Positions 1-7,842 of a stretch of 31,500 nucleotides of DNA are shown here, piece after piece. The position numbers and the translations under genes are program-made. The first letter of the stretch is position 1; every line of letters begins with the position of its first letter. Under the pieces are notes generated by a model. The model was not told the origin of the DNA, ran no database searches, and saw only the letters and a list, made by a program, of their open reading frames with translations. The stretch is from an uncultured Collinsella sp. (GTDB lineage: Bacteria; Actinomycetota; Coriobacteriia; Coriobacteriales; Coriobacteriaceae): the NCBI GenBank assembly GCA_900549715.1, contig URPK01000014.1, forward strand, positions 1 to 31,500, in the 5' to 3' direction.

Positions 1-20
1 CCTTGATCCCGCAAAACAAA

Positions 21-55
21 AGGCAGGATACCATCACCACGATGATACCCTGCCT
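21..55 (-). terminator. Strong hairpin terminator, probably bidirectional
   Basis: On the minus strand a 15-bp stem (AGGCAGGGTATCATC with GATGGTATCCTGCCT, two G-U pairs, loop GTGGT) is followed by TTTGTTTT. The plus strand after it is also T-rich. It lies beyond the dehydrogenase gene's own terminator, so it may end a convergent gene entering from the left. Positions 56-107 hold nothing I can name. Confidence 0.65.
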
Positions 56-107
56 CTGTTCGTTTCTGTTTACCGTTCCGAGTACGAACTGAATGCTGGA
101 GCAATAT

Positions 108-147
108 AAAACCACCAGAAAGGTGCCTGTCCCCTTTGTGGTAGTTT
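108..147 (-). terminator. Terminator of the dehydrogenase gene
   Basis: Read on the minus strand, arms of 15 nt with two mismatches (AAACTACCACAAAGG and CCTTTCTGGTGGTTT) enclose a 9-nt loop and are followed by TATATT. It starts only a few bases past the stop codon at 155-157. Its arms resemble the terminator at 7774-7811. Confidence 0.7.
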
Positions 148-154
148 TGGTAGG

Positions 155-1243
155 TTAGGCGAGGAGCGTGTGGCCGTAGGTGTTGGCAGCCTTGATGGCG
201 GCGGCGAACTTTTCGTCGGTGAAGGGCTCGGGGTTTCCCTGCTTCCACTCGTTGGTGGTGTGCGCGTACTCGCACAGGGCGGGGATATCGGACTCGGAAA
301 GCCCGACCTGCTCAAGCGTCACGGGCAGTCCCATCTGCTTGTTAAAGGCTGAGTAGCGCTCAAGGTTCTCGGTATCGCCCGTGTAGGCAAACAGCACCAG
401 CACGCCCAGGCTCACGACCTCGCCATGCAGGTAGGTGCCCTCGCGCGGAATGCTGCAGGTGGCGTTGTAGAACGCATGCGCCACGCTCGAGTTGTAGTAG
501 TAATCGTTTTGGTTGGTCAGGTTGGAGACGTAGCCCGTGTTGACCACGATATCGAGCGCGATCTGCTTGACGGCTTCGGTCGACAGGTTCTGGCGAACGT
601 CCTCAAGACCCTGCACGCCATAGGTAAACAGCGGCTCGGAGCAGGTGTGTGCGAGCGCCAGGCCAAGACCTGCGGTGTGCTCCAGGTTGCCGGCGCTCGT
701 GGCGTACTCGACCTCGGGCTGCTTGGACAGGGCATCGCCCACGCCCGCCCAGAAGTACTCCGCCGGAGCCTCGGCGATGATCTTGGGGTTGATGAAGATG
801 TGCGCGGGGCGGTCGGGGTACGAATAGCCCTCGAGCGAGCCGTCGTCGTTGTAGACAACGGCAATGGCGGTCGCGGCCGAGCAGTTGGAGCAGATCGTCG
901 GTACCGTAAAGACGATCTTCTTGAGCTCGATGGCCGCCGTCTTGACGGTGTCGAGCGCTTTGCCGCCGCCGCATGCGATGAGCACATCGGCCTCTCGGCA
1001 GGCGGGGGAGTTAACAAGCTTGGCGATATTGGCACGCGTGCTGTTGGTGCCGTAGACGCGTGTCTCCAGAATCTCGATGTCGGTGCCCTCCAGTGCCGCT
1101 TCGATACTGGGAAGCGCCGCGGCCAGTGCTCGTTTACCACCGATAATCGCGACCTTGGCCGCTCCGTACTCGTCCAGCGCGCCGGGCAGCTCGTCAAAGC
1201 AGTCCTCGCCGACGGTGTAGTCGCTCATTCCAATCGTGCGCAT
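155..1243 (-). CDS. Iron-containing alcohol dehydrogenase, glycerol dehydrogenase-like
   Basis: A 362-residue NAD-dependent polyol or alcohol dehydrogenase of the GldA/iron-alcohol-dehydrogenase fold, expected to be cytosolic. The glycine-rich nucleotide motif CGGGKALDT is at residues 91-99. The three metal ligands of glycerol dehydrogenase are in place by alignment: D170 (AGVGDAL), H256 (SVAHAFYN) and H273 (YLHGEV). Length is typical of GldA (about 365). The segment TICSNCSA (116-123) replaces the TIASTDAP-type stretch of classical GldA, so the true substrate may not be glycerol; related branches oxidise other hydroxy compounds. The ATG at 1243 is chosen because a GAAGG ribosome site lies about 7 bases before it; a second ATG at 1228 has none as good. 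The gene is monocistronic: ileS diverges upstream and a terminator follows directly. Confidence 0.85.
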   Translation of the reverse strand: MRTIGMSDYTVGEDCFDELPGALDEYGAAKVAIIGGKRALAAALPSIEAALEGTDIEILETRVYGTNSTRANIAKLVNSPACREADVLIACGGGKALDTVKTAAIELKKIVFTVPTICSNCSAATAIAVVYNDDGSLEGYSYPDRPAHIFINPKIIAEAPAEYFWAGVGDALSKQPEVEYATSAGNLEHTAGLGLALAHTCSEPLFTYGVQGLEDVRQNLSTEAVKQIALDIVVNTGYVSNLTNQNDYYYNSSVAHAFYNATCSIPREGTYLHGEVVSLGVLVLFAYTGDTENLERYSAFNKQMGLPVTLEQVGLSESDIPALCEYAHTTNEWKQGNPEPFTDEKFAAAIKAANTYGHTLLA

Positions 1244-1357
1244 AGCAGCCTTCTTTCGTTAGATAAAGTGCTTTCAGGTATTTTGCTCCAAGTGAGTGCT
1301 TGCGACCGCGAGAAATTACTAAAGTATGAAACCGATGTTGAGGGTTTTTCGCCGGCG

Positions 1358-1386
1358 TTGACCGTGCTACCATACAGCGCATAAGC
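1358..1386 (+). promoter_or_regulatory. Candidate promoter of the ileS leader
   Basis: TTGACC (1358-1363) could be a -35 box, with a 17-base spacer to a weak -10 ATAAGC (1381-1386). This would start transcription close to the first T-box bases at about 1390. The -10 is poor, so the call rests mainly on position. The interval 1244-1357 shows only the ribosome site of the divergent gene. Confidence 0.3.
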
Positions 1387-1389
1387 GTT

Positions 1390-1687
1390 GATGGGGACGA
1401 GTAGTCGGCCGTCCGTGTGCTACAGAGAACGGGGAGCGCTGAGAACCCGTGCATGCGACCGATGAAAATCACCCCGGAGCTGCGGTCCCAACGGACGCGC
1501 CGTACAGGCACGTCTTAGTAGACATCGCCGAGATGGTCGTCGATACAGGCCAGCCGAGTAACGGATGCGAGCGCGCTGTAATGCGGGTGAGGGCATCTAA
1601 GCTGGGTGGTTAAGCGAAGAGCTTTTGCGGGCAGACGGCCCGTTTTGTGGCGCTTCGTCCCAGCTTGCAGGGACGGGCGCTTTTTTT
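1390..1687 (+). promoter_or_regulatory. T-box riboswitch (tRNA-Ile sensing) controlling ileS
   Basis: This leader binds uncharged tRNA-Ile and lets transcription continue into ileS. Stem I is full length: GGGG 1393-1396 pairs with CCCC 1472-1475, TCGG 1405-1408 with CCGA 1459-1462, and CGTGTGC 1414-1420 with GCATGCG 1451-1457. The apical part carries the canonical ACAGAGAA and GCTGAGAAC elements. The specifier loop GATGAAAATCACCCC presents the isoleucine codon ATC at 1468-1470. A stem III candidate has GATGC and GCATC arms near 1564-1597. The T-box bulge has TGGT at 1607-1610; its last T matches the A discriminator of tRNA-Ile. The antiterminator pairs 1599-1606 (AAGCTGGG) with 1659-1666 (CCCAGCTT) and AAGCG 1612-1616 with CGCTT 1651-1655. 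It shares bases with the terminator at 1650-1687, so the two folds exclude each other. Confidence 0.93.
1650..1687 (+). terminator. Regulated terminator of the ileS T-box
   Basis: GCGCTTCGTCCC (1650-1661) pairs with GGGACGGGCGC (1670-1680) across an 8-nt loop with one small internal bulge, followed by seven T (1681-1687). The left arm overlaps the 3' half of the antiterminator. A short side hairpin (CGGGC 1628-1632 with GCCCG 1638-1642) lies inside the antiterminator loop. Confidence 0.9.
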
Positions 1688-1730
1688 GGTGCCCAACGGG
1701 CGTGCGCGCCCACGACATGAAAGGGGTACC

Positions 1731-4532
1731 GTGGCAAACGAGTACAAGCAGACGATGAATCTGCCCAAAACCGGTTTTCCCATGCGTGCCGGTCTTTCCA
1801 AGTCCGAGCCCAAGCGACTCAAGGACTGGCAGGACAACAAGGTCTACGAGCAAGTTCTGAAGAAGAACGAGGGTCACAAGAAGTTCGTGCTGCACGACGG
1901 CCCTCCGTACGCCAACGGTCCGATCCACATCGGCCACGCCATGAACAAGATTTCCAAGGACATGATCAACCGCTACTGGATGATGCAGGGCTATGAGGTT
2001 CCCTACGTCCCCGGTTGGGACTGCCACGGCCAGCCGATCGAGCACAAGGTCGAGGAGAAGCTTGGCACCGAGAAGTTCAACCAGACCCCCACGGCCAAGA
2101 TTCGTGAGCTCTGCAACAAGTTCGCTGTCGAGAACATCGAGCTGCAGAAGGCCGGTTTCCGTCGCTTGGGCGTGCTCGGCGACTGGGACAACCCCTACCT
2201 GACGCTTTATCACCAGCATGACGCCGCCGACATCGAGGTTTTCAAGGCGATGTTCGATAAGGGCATGATCTATCGCGGCCACAAGCCGGTTCACTGGTGC
2301 AAGCACTGCCACACTGCGCTGGCCGAGGCCGAGATCGAGTACTCCGACGAGACGAGCCCGTCCATCTTCGTGCGCTTTGAGATGACCTCCAAGCCCGCCG
2401 GCCTCGAGAACTTCGACGGCCCGGTCGACTTCATCATCTGGACGACTACGCCGTGGACCATCCCGTCCGACCAGGCCGTTTCCCTCAAGCCCGGTGCCGC
2501 CTACGTCGCCGTTGAACACGAGGGCCGTGCCGAGGTCATGCTCGAAGACCTGGCTCCCAAGTGCTGCGAGGAGTTTGGCTGGGAGTACACCCCGGTCATG
2601 GTCGACGGCAAGCCCTACGTGGTTCCTGCCGAGACCTTCCACCACATCCACTACAAGCAGCCGATCTTTGACGGCGTTGAGGGCGTGGCGCTGCTGGCCG
2701 ATTACGTCGGTGTCGATGACGGTACCGGTATCGTCCACAACTCGCCCGGTCACGGCGTCGATGACTACTTCGCCTGCCTCAAGGAGGGCATCACCGACAT
2801 CTGCATGCCGGTCGATGACGACGGCAAGTTCTACACCGGCGAGGAGTTTGGTACCGGTGGCCCCTTCAGCGGTATGGACACCGATGAGGCCAACCCGCAC
2901 ATCATCGAGTTCCTGCGCGAGCGCGGCACCCTGGTCCTCGAGAAGAAGATCACGCACAGTTATCCGCACTGCTGGCGCTGCAAGCACCCGGTGCTCTTCC
3001 GTGCTACCGACCAGTGGTTTGTCTCGATGGACAAGACCGGTTTGCGCGAGCAGGCTGGCAAGGAGGTCCGTGAGAACGTCAAGTGGTATCCGGCTCACGC
3101 CGCCAACCGCATTGGCGCCATGGTCGAGCAGCGTCCTGACTGGTGCATCAGCCGTCAGCGCAACTGGGGCGTGCCTATCCCCAGCTACACCTGCGCCGAC
3201 TGCGGCGAGAAGGTCATGAACGACGCCACGCTCGACGCCGTCATCAAGCGCTTCCACGAGAAGGGCTCCGACGCCTGGTTCACCGACGCTCCCGAGAGCT
3301 ACCTGGGCGAGGCCTGCGTCTGCCCCAAGTGCGGCGGCCATCACCTCAAGGCCGATAAGGACATCCTCGACGTGTGGTGGGACTCCGGCGTCTCCTGGAA
3401 GGCCGTCTGCGAGTACCGTCCCGAGCTGGAGTACCCGGCGGACGTCTACCTCGAGGGCTCTGACCAGCACCGCGGTTGGTTCCAGAGCTCTTTGCTCACC
3501 TCGGTGGGCGCCAACGGCCACGCTCCGTACAAGGCGGTCGTCTCGCAGGGCTTCACCCTCGACGGCCAGGGCCGTAAGATGTCTAAGTCACTCGGCAACG
3601 TCATCGACCCCAACAAGGTCTGCGACGAGATGGGTGCCGACATCATCCGTCTGTGGGTCGCCTCCGTCGATACCAGCTCCGACGTCTCCATCGACCACGA
3701 GATTCTCGCTCGTACGTCCGATGCCTACCGTCGTTTCCGCAACACGCTGCGCTTCCTGCTCTCCGAGCTCGAGGGTCAGTTTGAGCCCGAGACCGACGGC
3801 GTCGCCTTTGCCGACCTGCTGCCGCTCGACAAGCTCATGGTTGCTCGCCTGACCCAGGTCCAGGCCGAGGTTGACGACGCCTACGCCAGCTACGAGTTCC
3901 CGCGCGCCTACCGTGCGCTTTACGACTTTGTGGTTACCGAGCTCTCCAACGTGTATCTCGACGCCCTGAAGGACCGTCTGTACTGTGAGAAGCCCGGTTC
4001 GCTCGAGCGTCGCAGCGCCCAGACCGTGCTGGCCGAGCTCTTCTCGATGCTCATGCGCGACCTGCAGCCGATCTTGTCCTACACGGTCGACGAGGCCATG
4101 GCCTATGCGCCCGCCGGCTGCGTCGATCACCAGAAGTACGCCGCGCTGCTCGATTGGTACAAGTCGCCCATCACGGTCGACGAGGCCAATGAGTTTGAGG
4201 GCGTGCTCGAGGCTTCACTCGAGCTCCGCAGCGTCGTGACCAAGGCCCTTGAGGATGCCCGCTCCGCCGGCACCTTCACCAAGAGCCAGCAGGTCCGCGT
4301 CAAGGCGGTCGTTCCCGCCGAAATGTATGCGCTGCTGACCGGCGACAAGGCCGTCGACCTGGCCGAGTTCTACATCGTCTCCGATGTTGAGCTTACCCAG
4401 GGCGAGGAGCTTTCTGTTGCCATCGATGCTGCCGAGGGCGAGTGCTGCGACCGTTGCTGGAACTACCGCACCACCGTCGGCGAGTACAACGGCCACGCTC
4501 ACATTTGCAAGAGGTGTGCGGACGCCTTGTAG
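1731..4532 (+). CDS. ileS: Isoleucine--tRNA ligase
   Basis: Charges tRNA-Ile in the cytosol. The 933-residue class I synthetase has the HIGH motif at 66-69 and KMSKS at 616-620. The CP1 editing domain shows WTTTPWTIPSD and GTGIVHNSPGHGVDDY. Inside the protein, CADC and CPKC pairs suggest a zinc knuckle; at the C-terminus CDRC and CKRC form the second zinc site of the bacterial type. GTG at 1731 is the likely start: AAAGGGG sits about 5 bases upstream and the product has family length. An in-frame ATG at 1647 would start inside the regulatory hairpin and add 28 unrelated residues. The gene is controlled by the T-box and codon use is strongly biased, as expected for a highly expressed gene. It is followed by a hairpin-rich spacer and lspA. 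Confidence 0.97.
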   Translation: MANEYKQTMNLPKTGFPMRAGLSKSEPKRLKDWQDNKVYEQVLKKNEGHKKFVLHDGPPYANGPIHIGHAMNKISKDMINRYWMMQGYEVPYVPGWDCHGQPIEHKVEEKLGTEKFNQTPTAKIRELCNKFAVENIELQKAGFRRLGVLGDWDNPYLTLYHQHDAADIEVFKAMFDKGMIYRGHKPVHWCKHCHTALAEAEIEYSDETSPSIFVRFEMTSKPAGLENFDGPVDFIIWTTTPWTIPSDQAVSLKPGAAYVAVEHEGRAEVMLEDLAPKCCEEFGWEYTPVMVDGKPYVVPAETFHHIHYKQPIFDGVEGVALLADYVGVDDGTGIVHNSPGHGVDDYFACLKEGITDICMPVDDDGKFYTGEEFGTGGPFSGMDTDEANPHIIEFLRERGTLVLEKKITHSYPHCWRCKHPVLFRATDQWFVSMDKTGLREQAGKEVRENVKWYPAHAANRIGAMVEQRPDWCISRQRNWGVPIPSYTCADCGEKVMNDATLDAVIKRFHEKGSDAWFTDAPESYLGEACVCPKCGGHHLKADKDILDVWWDSGVSWKAVCEYRPELEYPADVYLEGSDQHRGWFQSSLLTSVGANGHAPYKAVVSQGFTLDGQGRKMSKSLGNVIDPNKVCDEMGADIIRLWVASVDTSSDVSIDHEILARTSDAYRRFRNTLRFLLSELEGQFEPETDGVAFADLLPLDKLMVARLTQVQAEVDDAYASYEFPRAYRALYDFVVTELSNVYLDALKDRLYCEKPGSLERRSAQTVLAELFSMLMRDLQPILSYTVDEAMAYAPAGCVDHQKYAALLDWYKSPITVDEANEFEGVLEASLELRSVVTKALEDARSAGTFTKSQQVRVKAVVPAEMYALLTGDKAVDLAEFYIVSDVELTQGEELSVAIDAAEGECCDRCWNYRTTVGEYNGHAHICKRCADAL

Positions 4533-4534
4533 CT

Positions 4535-4556
4535 ACGCGGTTTTACCAAACCGCGT
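4535..4556 (+). other. Short perfect hairpin after ileS
   Basis: ACGCGGTTT (4535-4543) and AAACCGCGT (4548-4556) form a perfect 9-bp stem with a 4-nt loop right after the ileS stop. No T-run follows, so it may protect the 3' end or be a weak pause site rather than a classical terminator. Confidence 0.5.
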
Positions 4557-4572
4557 AACCGGTTGACGCTGC

Positions 4573-4672
4573 AAACCCGCCAGAGCGGCAATCTGCCTTT
4601 CAACTTCGGCGGCATGATCAAAAGATCAATGCCGCCTCGTTTCAAGGCACCTTGCTCGCTCTGGCGGGTTTT
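4573..4672 (+). repeat. 99-base long inverted-repeat hairpin, terminator-like at its base
   Basis: The outer 15-nt arms AAACCCGCCAGAGCG (4573-4587) and CGCTCTGGCGGGTTT (4657-4671) are perfectly complementary and end in TTTT. Inside, TGCCTT (4594-4599) pairs with AAGGCA (4644-4649), and GGCGGCAT plus GATC (4608-4619) pairs with GATC and ATGCCGCC (4624-4636). The whole can fold as one long interrupted stem on either strand. It could terminate ileS transcription or be a small dispersed palindromic element. The rest of the ileS-lspA spacer, 4673-4772, shows only the lspA ribosome site. Confidence 0.7.
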
Positions 4673-4772
4673 CGCTGTCGGTAATGAATCATCGGCTATT
4701 TCGTTGCTGGTCAATATAAGATATTGCTTTGCGTTAAACGTAATTCGATTGTTTTGAGGGTAGGGGATTGAT

Positions 4773-5372
4773 TTGGGTCGTACTGGGGATATGACGCCGC
4801 CTTTGCGTTGGCGGTTGGGTGTTGCTGGTGGGGTAGCGCTGGCTGTGCTGCTTGTTGACCAGCTGACCAAGCTTGCGGTTCGCGCCGTGGGCGACGCTTT
4901 GCATGTGACCGTCATCCCCGGTGTCGTCGACTTTATGTTTGTCCGCAATATCGGAGCCGCCTTTAGCATGGGTGAGGGCCATGGTATGGCTTTTGCCGTG
5001 CTGGCGCTAGCGGTCATTGCCGCCATTGCCGTGTACCTGGTTCGTGCGCCTCAGCTCGCTCAGCTGGAGGTCGTGGGCATGGCTATGGTCGTGGGCGGCG
5101 CCATTGGCAATGCGATCGACCGTCTGGCTTTTGGCTTTGTGACCGATTTTATTGCCACCACCTTCATCGACTTCCCCGTCTTCAATGTGGCCGATGTCGG
5201 CATTACGGTCGGTGTGGTGCTTGCCCTCATCGGCTACATGTTCTTGAGTCCTGCGGCCCGTGAGGTCGACGCGACCGCCGAGCTCAACGCCCGTGACGAG
5301 GCCCGCGCTAAGCGCAAGGCCCAGCAGCGTGGGGAGCGTGCCCGCAAGATTCGCGAAAGGAGCGAGCGCTAA
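4773..5372 (+). CDS. lspA: Lipoprotein signal peptidase II
   Basis: Membrane aspartyl protease that removes signal peptides from prolipoproteins after lipidation. The 199-residue protein has four hydrophobic segments. The two catalytic aspartates are D116 in GNAIDR and D141 in FNVADVG. About 35 charged residues, rich in Arg, Lys and Glu, extend the C-terminus beyond the usual 160-170 residue family length and should face the cytosol. TTG at 4773 is preferred because TAGGGGA lies six bases upstream; an ATG at 4791 has its G-run only two bases before it. The stop overlaps the start of the next gene by one base (TAATG), so the two are translationally coupled, as in many Gram-positive lspA-pseudouridine synthase pairs. 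Confidence 0.94.
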   Translation: MGRTGDMTPPLRWRLGVAGGVALAVLLVDQLTKLAVRAVGDALHVTVIPGVVDFMFVRNIGAAFSMGEGHGMAFAVLALAVIAAIAVYLVRAPQLAQLEVVGMAMVVGGAIGNAIDRLAFGFVTDFIATTFIDFPVFNVADVGITVGVVLALIGYMFLSPAAREVDATAELNARDEARAKRKAQQRGERARKIRERSER

Positions 5373-6385
5373 TGGCCGACATCCATATCCTTGTTGCCGA
5401 CGATGCCGCTGGTCAGCGTCTTGACGCCTATCTGGGCGCTAATGACGGCTGCCCTACGCGCTCTGCCTGCGCGCATCTGATCGAGGGCGGTGCCGTTGCC
5501 GTCAACGGCGAGACATGCCTGTCAAAAAAGTATGCCGTGCGCTCCGGCGACCGTATTTCGGTCGATTTGCCCGAGCCGCACGATCCCACCGATGTGATTC
5601 CCGAGGCCATTCCCCTCGATATCCGCTACGAGGACGACTACCTCATCGTGCTCTCCAAGCAGCGCGGTCTGGTGTGCCATCCCGCCCATGGCCACGAGAG
5701 CGGCACCCTTGCGAACGCCTTGGTCTATCACTGTGGCATTGACCATCTGGGCACCGTGCAGGGCGAGGACCGCCCCGGCATCGTGCATCGCCTGGATCGT
5801 GACACCTCGGGCCTTATGCTCGCGGCAAAAGACGACGACACCCAGCGCGCGCTCCAGAATCTCATCCGCACGCGCACGCTCGACCGCCGCTACATTACGC
5901 TCGTCCACGGCCACATTGCCATGGACGAGGGCACCATTAACACCGGCATTGCCCGTTCTACGCGCGACCGTGTCAAGATGGCGGTTTCGGACGATCCTTT
6001 CGCGCGCCAGGCCATTACGACCTTTAGGGTCCTCGAGCGCTTCGATTCCACTCGTTTGGACGATGGCTATACGCTCGTCGAGTGCCACCTGTTTACGGGT
6101 CGCACGCATCAGATTCGCGTGCACATGCGCCATATCAACCACGCCTGCGTGGGCGATCCGCTCTACGGTAAGTGCGATGCGCGTGCCGACCAGGGTTTGA
6201 CCAGGCAATTCCTCCATTCCTGGCGCGTGGCGTTCGATCATCCCGTGACGGGGGAGCGCATTGAGTGCCGCGATGAGCTGCCGTGGGATCTCGCCGCCGT
6301 TCTGGATGACCTAGCCCCGCGCTCGCTCGGCCGCACTGCCGCCGGCGACGAAATCGTTCCGCAGCTCGGTCTGCTCGAAGCCTAA
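5372..6385 (+). CDS. RluA-family (RluD-like) ribosomal RNA pseudouridine synthase
   Basis: Isomerises uridine to pseudouridine in structured RNA, most likely 23S rRNA. The 337-residue protein starts with an S4 RNA-binding domain (about residues 12-70). The synthase domain follows, with signature HRLDRDTSG around the catalytic D142 and the later motifs YITLVHGH and GRTHQIRVHM. The S4 domain plus lspA as neighbour favours the RluD branch, but which uridines it modifies cannot be read from sequence. The final 25 or so residues are an extension without a recognised motif. Its ATG overlaps the lspA stop codon. No terminator is visible before the next gene's candidate promoter. Confidence 0.92.
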   Translation: MADIHILVADDAAGQRLDAYLGANDGCPTRSACAHLIEGGAVAVNGETCLSKKYAVRSGDRISVDLPEPHDPTDVIPEAIPLDIRYEDDYLIVLSKQRGLVCHPAHGHESGTLANALVYHCGIDHLGTVQGEDRPGIVHRLDRDTSGLMLAAKDDDTQRALQNLIRTRTLDRRYITLVHGHIAMDEGTINTGIARSTRDRVKMAVSDDPFARQAITTFRVLERFDSTRLDDGYTLVECHLFTGRTHQIRVHMRHINHACVGDPLYGKCDARADQGLTRQFLHSWRVAFDHPVTGERIECRDELPWDLAAVLDDLAPRSLGRTAAGDEIVPQLGLLEA

Positions 6386-6403
6386 CCAGTATTAGGTGGT
6401 TTC

Positions 6404-6433
6404 TTGAACTCGGTTAGCCTACGGTAAGATATA
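6404..6433 (+). promoter_or_regulatory. Candidate promoter for the glycosyltransferase gene
   Basis: TTGAAC (6404-6409) is followed by two overlapping -10 candidates, TAAGAT (6425-6430, 15-base spacer) and GATATA (6428-6433, 18-base spacer). The 82-base gap after the pseudouridine synthase gene leaves room for a new transcript. Confidence 0.4.
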
Positions 6434-6467
6434 CGGTTGTTTACGTAACGCGTTCTCGGGAGCCTGC

Positions 6468-7763
6468 ATGCTCGCCTTTTTACAAACTAACACGCCCATC
6501 GTGATCTTTAACCAGATTGTGGTTACGCTACTCACGGTCTGCTTTCTGTACCAGGTGGTCTTCTTTGTCATTGGCGCTCTTCGTGGCGAGGTCGCGCCTC
6601 CCAAGGCCAAAAAACTCCACCGGTATGCCTTCTTTATTGCAGCACACAACGAGGAGGCCGTTATCGCCAACCTCGTTCGCTCCATCAAGGACCAGGATTA
6701 TCCGTCCGAGCTCATCGAGGTCTTCGTGGTCGCCGATGCTTGCACCGACAACACGGCGCAGCTCGCGCGCGAGGCCGGTGCTATTGTTTACGAGCGCAAT
6801 GACCTGGCCCGCAAGGGCAAGAGCTGGGTTATGGACTTTGGTTTCGATCGTATTCTCAACGAGTATCCCGACACGTTTGAGGGCTACTTTATCTTCGATG
6901 CCGACAACGTTATCTCCCGCGATTACGTCTCCAAGATGAATGACGCCTTTGACCAGGGCTTCCATGTGGTCACAAGCTACCGCAACTCCAAGAACTTTGG
7001 CAGCTCGTGGATCTCGGCTGCCAACGCCACTTGGTACCTGCGCGAGGCGCGTTTCCTTAACAACGCGCGTAATATCTGCAAGACGTCCTGCGCCGTATCG
7101 GGTTCGGGCTACCTTATCTCGGCTAGCGTTATTGAGGGCATGCACGGCTGGCAGTTCCATACGCTGACCGAGGATATTCAGTTCACCACGTTCTGCGCTA
7201 TTCACGGCATTCGTATTGGCTATGCGCCGGCGGAGTTCTTTGACGAGCAGCCTGTGACGTTTAAGGCGTCCTGGAAGCAGCGTATGCGCTGGACCAAGGG
7301 CTTCTACCAGGTGTTCTTTACCTACGGTAAGCATCTGGTCAAGTCGACGTTCCGCTATCATCGCTTTGCCGCATATGACATGTTTATGACCATCGCTCCG
7401 GGCATGCTGCTGTCCCTGATCTCTATGCTCGCCAATGCGACGTTCCTGATCGTGGGTGGCCTTTCGCATGGCTTTTTGGCTACCGAGGTCGAGATGCAGG
7501 CTTGTGCCGCCTCGCTTATCATGACGTTCGTGATGATGTACCAGACCTTCTTTATCCTGGCGCTGCTCACGACCATCTTTGAGTACAAGCACATTCATTG
7601 CGCTCAAAAGTGGCGCCTGGTGACCAACCTGTTTACCTTCCCGATCTTTATGTTCAGCTATATCCCCATCACGGTTGCCGCGCTGTTCCTGAAGGTCGAC
7701 TGGGTTCCTACCCAACATGCCGTAAACGTTACCCTCGACGAGGTCATGCAGGGCGCCAAGTAA
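6468..7763 (+). CDS. Membrane-bound family 2 glycosyltransferase
   Basis: Likely a processive inverting GT2 enzyme that polymerises a surface polysaccharide from nucleotide sugars at the inner membrane face. The 431-residue protein has an N-terminal membrane segment (about 12-38), a cytosolic GT-A domain, and three or four membrane segments after about residue 300. Catalytic signatures are complete: DAD at 144-146 for metal and nucleotide binding, TED at 234-236 with the catalytic base, and QRMRW at 271-275, the QxxRW motif of cellulose and hyaluronan synthase relatives. There is no PilZ domain and no partner gene, so the polymer is unknown. ATG at 6468 follows GGGAG at a suitable distance. 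A strong terminator follows, so it appears to be transcribed alone. Confidence 0.88.
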   Translation: MLAFLQTNTPIVIFNQIVVTLLTVCFLYQVVFFVIGALRGEVAPPKAKKLHRYAFFIAAHNEEAVIANLVRSIKDQDYPSELIEVFVVADACTDNTAQLAREAGAIVYERNDLARKGKSWVMDFGFDRILNEYPDTFEGYFIFDADNVISRDYVSKMNDAFDQGFHVVTSYRNSKNFGSSWISAANATWYLREARFLNNARNICKTSCAVSGSGYLISASVIEGMHGWQFHTLTEDIQFTTFCAIHGIRIGYAPAEFFDEQPVTFKASWKQRMRWTKGFYQVFFTYGKHLVKSTFRYHRFAAYDMFMTIAPGMLLSLISMLANATFLIVGGLSHGFLATEVEMQACAASLIMTFVMMYQTFFILALLTTIFEYKHIHCAQKWRLVTNLFTFPIFMFSYIPITVAALFLKVDWVPTQHAVNVTLDEVMQGAK

Positions 7764-7773
7764 CCACGACCAG

Positions 7774-7811
7774 AACCACCGCAAAGGGGGTGCACCTTTG
7801 TGGTGGTTTTT
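7774..7811 (+). terminator. Terminator after the glycosyltransferase gene
   Basis: AACCACCGCAAAGG (7774-7787) pairs completely with CCTTTGTGGTGGTT (7795-7808), counting one G-U pair, over the 7-nt loop GGGTGCA. A T-run ends at 7811. Confidence 0.88.
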
Positions 7812-7842
7812 GCTTTTGAGCAGCTGCTCATGGAGGTGCACG

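Noticed and set aside
425..1384. 319-codon plus-strand open frame opposite the dehydrogenase gene
   Set aside because: The minus-strand gene has all family motifs; this frame has none and runs into the ileS promoter region.
1515..3521. 668-codon open frame on the minus strand opposite ileS
   Set aside because: It mirrors the codon-biased ileS gene; the translation is Val/Leu/Gly/Asp-rich without motifs and has no ribosome site. High-GC antisense shadow.
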